10,714 nt of DNA from Physocladia obscura (taxonomy: Eukaryota > Chytridiomycota > Chytridiomycetes > Chytridiales > Chytriomycetaceae). Below, one piece after another: positions 7,937-10,714 of the stretch (position 1 is its first letter; every line of letters starts with the position of its first letter). The translations under genes and the position numbers were made by a program. The DNA lies in the NCBI GenBank assembly GCA_027596945.1, contig JADGJH010000049.1:5261-15974 (forward strand), read 5' to 3'. The notes below the pieces were generated by a model that did no database searches, was not told where the DNA came from, and was given only the letters and a program-made list of their open reading frames with translations.

Positions 7937-8938
7937 CGCGGCGGCGTAAACTGTTTTTTGAAATATTCTACAGTTAAGAACGTGGAAATTGGCGCTTGCA
8001 AAATTATTTCAGTGTGGTTTGGGACCTTTGAAATTTTGGTTTTTTTGTTGTTGGGAGAAAGTTTGAATAGAATCAAGAAAATTAAACGAAAAATCACTTG
8101 ACTGGTGCAAACCTCTAATACCACACCAACTTTTCAAACATTTAGCTTATAAAATTAATTTATTTTACTCTTGATTATTCATTTATTCATATAAATTAAA
8201 TTTTCATTCTAATTTTCTTCAATTTTCCAGACTCCTTCTTATTTAAAAATAATTTAAGCAATTTGCGACAGCTTTCGAACCATTTTTCTTTTGAAGTGTC
8301 TTTTATTCTTTATTGTTATTTCTACTCCGAAAACTATTTAAGCTTAACACTTTCCTTCATTTTATTATTGGTCATTTTAGATAAAAAGCAGTCTTTATTA
8401 AGCATTAAACATTGACCTTTGACTATACCTCATACTTCAATCTTGAAATCTTGTCATTTAGTTTTGAGACATAAAGTATTGAATTCGTTGACTCAAGCCA
8501 AATCCCAAACCTACTCACCCCACTGTGACTCTGTCTGCTCAAATTTCTCGGTGATCTGATGGCGTGAAAAAAAATTTGTGCGCACGATATTAGCAGGAAC
8601 CTGGGAACCTGTGTATTGATACTAACAAGCCCAAATAAGTTAAGGTTGAGAGTCCCAAAAGAAACCAGGTATCTCATATTCATTTTCAGTTGTTTGAGCA
8701 GGTTAAAGTATGTATGCTGACTTTTACCATTTCACCGTTATTAGAGGGCATGAATAGTTTGAGTCAGTGTTCTTTTTAAGGCATCAACAAAAATGATTGT
8801 AAAATGATTGTAAAATAAATGGTTGAATTAGGAAAAAACTACCAAAAAAGAATAAAAAATAAAAAATTTAAAAAAATAAAGTACAACGATATGTATCGCA
8901 TGTTGGCTGCTAGCTGATGACTGAATTGAATTTTCAAA
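7937..8938. other. A+T-rich spacer between pseudogene and zipper gene
   Basis: Holds whatever remains of the pseudogene promoter and the 3' UTR of the zipper gene. The one sizeable ORF (8683-8423, minus, 86 codons) has no motif and no splice partner. A 2.4-copy tandem of AAAATGATTGT lies at 8790-8815, and poly(A/T) runs occur at 8830-8880. No canonical AATAAA is seen on the minus strand close after the zipper-gene stop. Confidence 0.6.
8790..8815. repeat. Short tandem repeat, 11-bp unit
   Basis: AAAATGATTGT occurs at 8790-8800 and again at 8801-8811 without spacer, followed by a partial third copy (AAAAT). It lies about 130 nt after the zipper-gene stop codon. Confidence 0.8.
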
Positions 8939-10078
8939 TTATGACAGAGTCATTTGGTTAAGCATGGCGCGATGCGATTCGTTGAGCTGGGATTCGAGGG
9001 CATGCACACGGTCCACAAGTTCTTTTTCGCGTTGTGCAAAAAATTTTGTCCCATTCTCCATGATGGCTAACTTGACTTGAAGTGCCGAGTTTTCTTGTTC
9101 AAGGTCTTTGCATTTTGTTTCAAGATTGACCACCTGAGATGATTTCGAATTTACAATTGAATAAAGGAGATAGAACAGATACTTTATTACCTTTACAGAC
9201 TTTTTCGATTTTCGAGCGGGTTCTTCTTTCTGTTCCTGAATGACTGAAGGTTCCATCATTGCTAGGGGGCGTTTTTTTGAGAGGGCATTTGGCAAGACGG
9301 AGGCCGAAATGTCAATGGACAAAGGTGGTGACTGAAAAAGCGGAACAGTAATTTTTACACGTGGTTTTTGTGGGGCTGTGGAGGAAATAAGAGGCGACGG
9401 AAAGATAGGCGAAGCGACGGTAGTTTGGACGGATGACCAGATAGCGTGTTGATGTTGGTGTAGTTGGTTGGGAGGTAAAAACTCGGTGGGAGAAGATGCA
9501 GTGCGTGAAGTTGTAACTGCTTTCAATTGATTTGCATTGATTTGTTGATTTTGGATAGTTTGCGATGGTTGGTGCGGTGGTTGCCACGCGAGTTCGCCGA
9601 GAATTGCGGCGCTATCGCCAAACAGCGAATAGTCTGAGGACGACGGCTCAGACGGCGAAGAATTTGTGTTTGTGTTCGTGTCTGTGTTTAGCGTGTCGAA
9701 CCACGAATCTTCGAATGTCAACGAATCTGGCAAGTCACGTGACCGTTAATAATGTCATTCGCTAATATCCGCTAATTCACTCAGCGCTAATACATTAATG
9801 CACTCACCCAGAAGTAGCTGATCCATCAGCGATACGCTCGAGTCGCTCGGCGACAGACTGGCGCTGCTTGCTTTCGCAGAAGTGACTGCGATATCGTAAT
9901 TAACTGTATTGGTTGCCTGTTTATCAGACGTGGCCGCCACTGCTGCCTGAAGTAGCGCCGCCGTTTCACCGTCCTTGTAGATTTTCATTACTTCTGTCTT
10001 TGGCGGTCCGCTGTTTGCACCGGTACTGCCACTGTTGCAGCTGGTGCCATTATTATTAACTGTGCGCACATAACACAT
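8939..10078 (-). CDS. Leucine-zipper (bZIP-like) putative transcription regulator with a degenerate basic region
   Basis: Probable nuclear regulator. Three exons (10078-9808, 9726-9191, 9133-8939) encode 333 residues. Residues 1-83 are Ser/Asn/Ala-rich. Residues 84-106 are acidic and aromatic (MDQLLL then DSLTFEDSWFDTL), resembling a transactivation segment. Residues 104-250 are Gln/Pro/Ser/Thr-rich and disordered. The C-terminus is a long coiled coil with hydrophobic residues at exact 7-residue spacing: Leu273, Leu280, Leu287, Met294, Phe301, Leu308 and Leu315. A bZIP basic region should precede Leu273. There is a basic patch containing ARKS and KKS (261-267), but the invariant Asn is replaced and Pro260 lies in the would-be helix. 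It may therefore be a Gcn4/Cpc1-like relative that has lost DNA contacts, or a non-bZIP coiled-coil protein. The start is the first ATG of exon 1. Confidence 0.72.
9134..9190 (-). other. Zipper-gene intron 2 (57 nt, stop-free and in frame)
   Basis: Donor AAG-GTAATA, acceptor CATCTCAG, phase 0. Its length is a multiple of three and it has no in-frame stop, so a retained copy would insert 19 mostly hydrophobic residues (including YLFYLLYSIV) between the basic patch and the zipper. Splicing gives an unbroken heptad zipper right after the basic patch, so it is treated as an intron. Confidence 0.8.
9727..9807 (-). other. Zipper-gene intron 1 (81 nt) with an E-box palindrome and triple heptamer
   Basis: Donor GTGAGT, acceptor TTGCCAG, phase 1. 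It removes a stop-containing stretch and joins MDQLLL to DSLTFED. It contains the perfect palindrome GTCACGTGAC (9734-9743), a branch-like TTAAC just before it, and three copies of CGCTAAT in plus orientation (9760, 9770, 9785). Confidence 0.82.
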
Positions 10079-10382
10079 TTTTTCCCTTTCAAATCAGAAA
10101 TTCGTCTCTTTTTCAGAAACGCTTAACAAGTCACCACCATATTTTTTCTCATATTTTCGCAAGTTTCCTGCTGGGCGCCCTTCCATAAATTTTTCTTTTT
10201 AATCTTATATGACACGACTTAATGCCCGCAGAATTCGAACCAGAGTATTGTCATATGTACATTTGCATGATCTTTTTGTATGAAGATTTTGACAATGCAA
10301 TGTTCAAATCATCTTCAGAAATTTCTTGCCAACAAGAAACCTTAATAAAAGGCTTAAAAATCCATTGATTTCTAATTTTTGA
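10079..10382. other. Upstream region of the zipper gene
   Basis: About 300 nt with no gene. It is A+T-rich and presumably includes the zipper-gene promoter and 5' UTR. No convincing TATA box or known operator stands out. Confidence 0.5.
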
Positions 10383-10457
10383 GTGGAAAATAACATCGAC
10401 AACCTCATATCAACCAGCAACAGCAACAGCAAATGGTTAAATCTGGAATATACACTA

Positions 10458-10661
10458 ATGAGAATACAAAAGCAAAAAATTCCGCGTCGCAAACAATTAC
10501 AAGTTATAAAACAGAAAAAACAATACAGTGGCAAAAGTGCTAAAGTCTCGCGTCATTTACTGCTTCTAAACTCTCAAGTTCAAAAGAGAATATTCGAACC
10601 TTTGCGTCAGCACGCAGCTCAACACGAGCTGGATATGAAACGGAAAAAAAAAAAAAAATAA
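10458..10661 (+). CDS. Doubtful small basic ORF
   Basis: 67 codons from the ATG at 10458; the frame is open back to 10383, just after a TGA. The peptide is very rich in Lys, Arg and Gln and ends in a Lys run encoded by an A14 tract. I recognise no family. It could be the last exon of a plus-strand gene, since an AG at 10380-10382 could serve as acceptor, but no upstream exon is evident. It could equally be chance. It is the only plus-strand frame in the window that is not opposite a better gene and is not hydrophobic. Confidence 0.22.
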   Translation: MRIQKQKIPRRKQLQVIKQKKQYSGKSAKVSRHLLLLNSQVQKRIFEPLRQHAAQHELDMKRKKKKK

Positions 10662-10688
10662 TTTTTTTATTTTTATTTTATTTTTAAT
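10644..10688. repeat. A14 run followed by a T-rich tract
   Basis: A homopolymeric A run is followed by alternating T5-7/A blocks. This is low-complexity DNA at the right edge and is prone to length error. Confidence 0.7.
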
Positions 10689-10714
10689 ATGAAACAAATT
10701 AAAAAAACAACCCC

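Noticed and set aside
8423..8683. 86-codon minus ORF
   Set aside because: No recognisable feature; probably downstream flank of the zipper gene.
10231..10241. tRNA T-loop-like GGTTCGAATTC on the minus strand
   Set aside because: The T-stem does not pair properly and no anticodon or D arm exists upstream.

Overview
This is a nuclear eukaryotic window, most likely fungal. The genes are split by short GT-AG introns (47 to 96 nt, one of 269 nt). The intergenic DNA is very A+T-rich. The protein families present (a Pif1 helicase of fungal type, a CHIP/STUB1-type U-box ligase, an HGGG-type alpha/beta hydrolase, a leucine-zipper regulator and a kinesin-light-chain-like TPR protein) fit an early-diverging, possibly zoosporic, fungus. 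The lineage is an inference; nothing here fixes the species.

Every gene I can support lies on the minus strand. From left to right: (1) the 5' part of a PIF1 DNA helicase (1233 down past position 1), with three introns visible, one splitting the Walker A loop; (2) about 1.8 kb with no gene I can name (1234-3004), holding a nested hairpin, short repeats and one local GC-rich open segment; (3) an alpha/beta hydrolase/esterase (3005-3976) with an intact catalytic triad but an in-frame TGA at codon 6 after its only plausible ATG; (4) a 26-bp minisatellite directly upstream of it; (5) a complete CHIP (STUB1) co-chaperone E3 ligase (4584-6004) with an N-terminal tail, a TPR carboxylate clamp, a helical linker and a U-box; (6) a decayed TPR pseudogene (6773-7936) with several stops and at least five frame changes; (7) an A+T-rich spacer; (8) a three-exon leucine-zipper protein (8939-10078) whose DNA-contacting basic region looks degenerate; (9) a divergent region with one weak plus-strand ORF and an A/T-tract at the right edge.

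The genes do not form an operon or an obvious pathway. PIF1 acts on DNA in nucleus or mitochondria, CHIP in Hsp70/Hsp90 quality control, the hydrolase in small-ester metabolism and the zipper protein probably in transcription. I found no new multi-gene system, CRISPR array, intact mobile element or RNA gene. The most useful leads are the zipper protein without a normal basic region and with a stop-free 57-nt intron, the nonsense codon at the hydrolase start beside a minisatellite, the decayed TPR gene, and a CHIP orthologue with inserts in its TPR domain.
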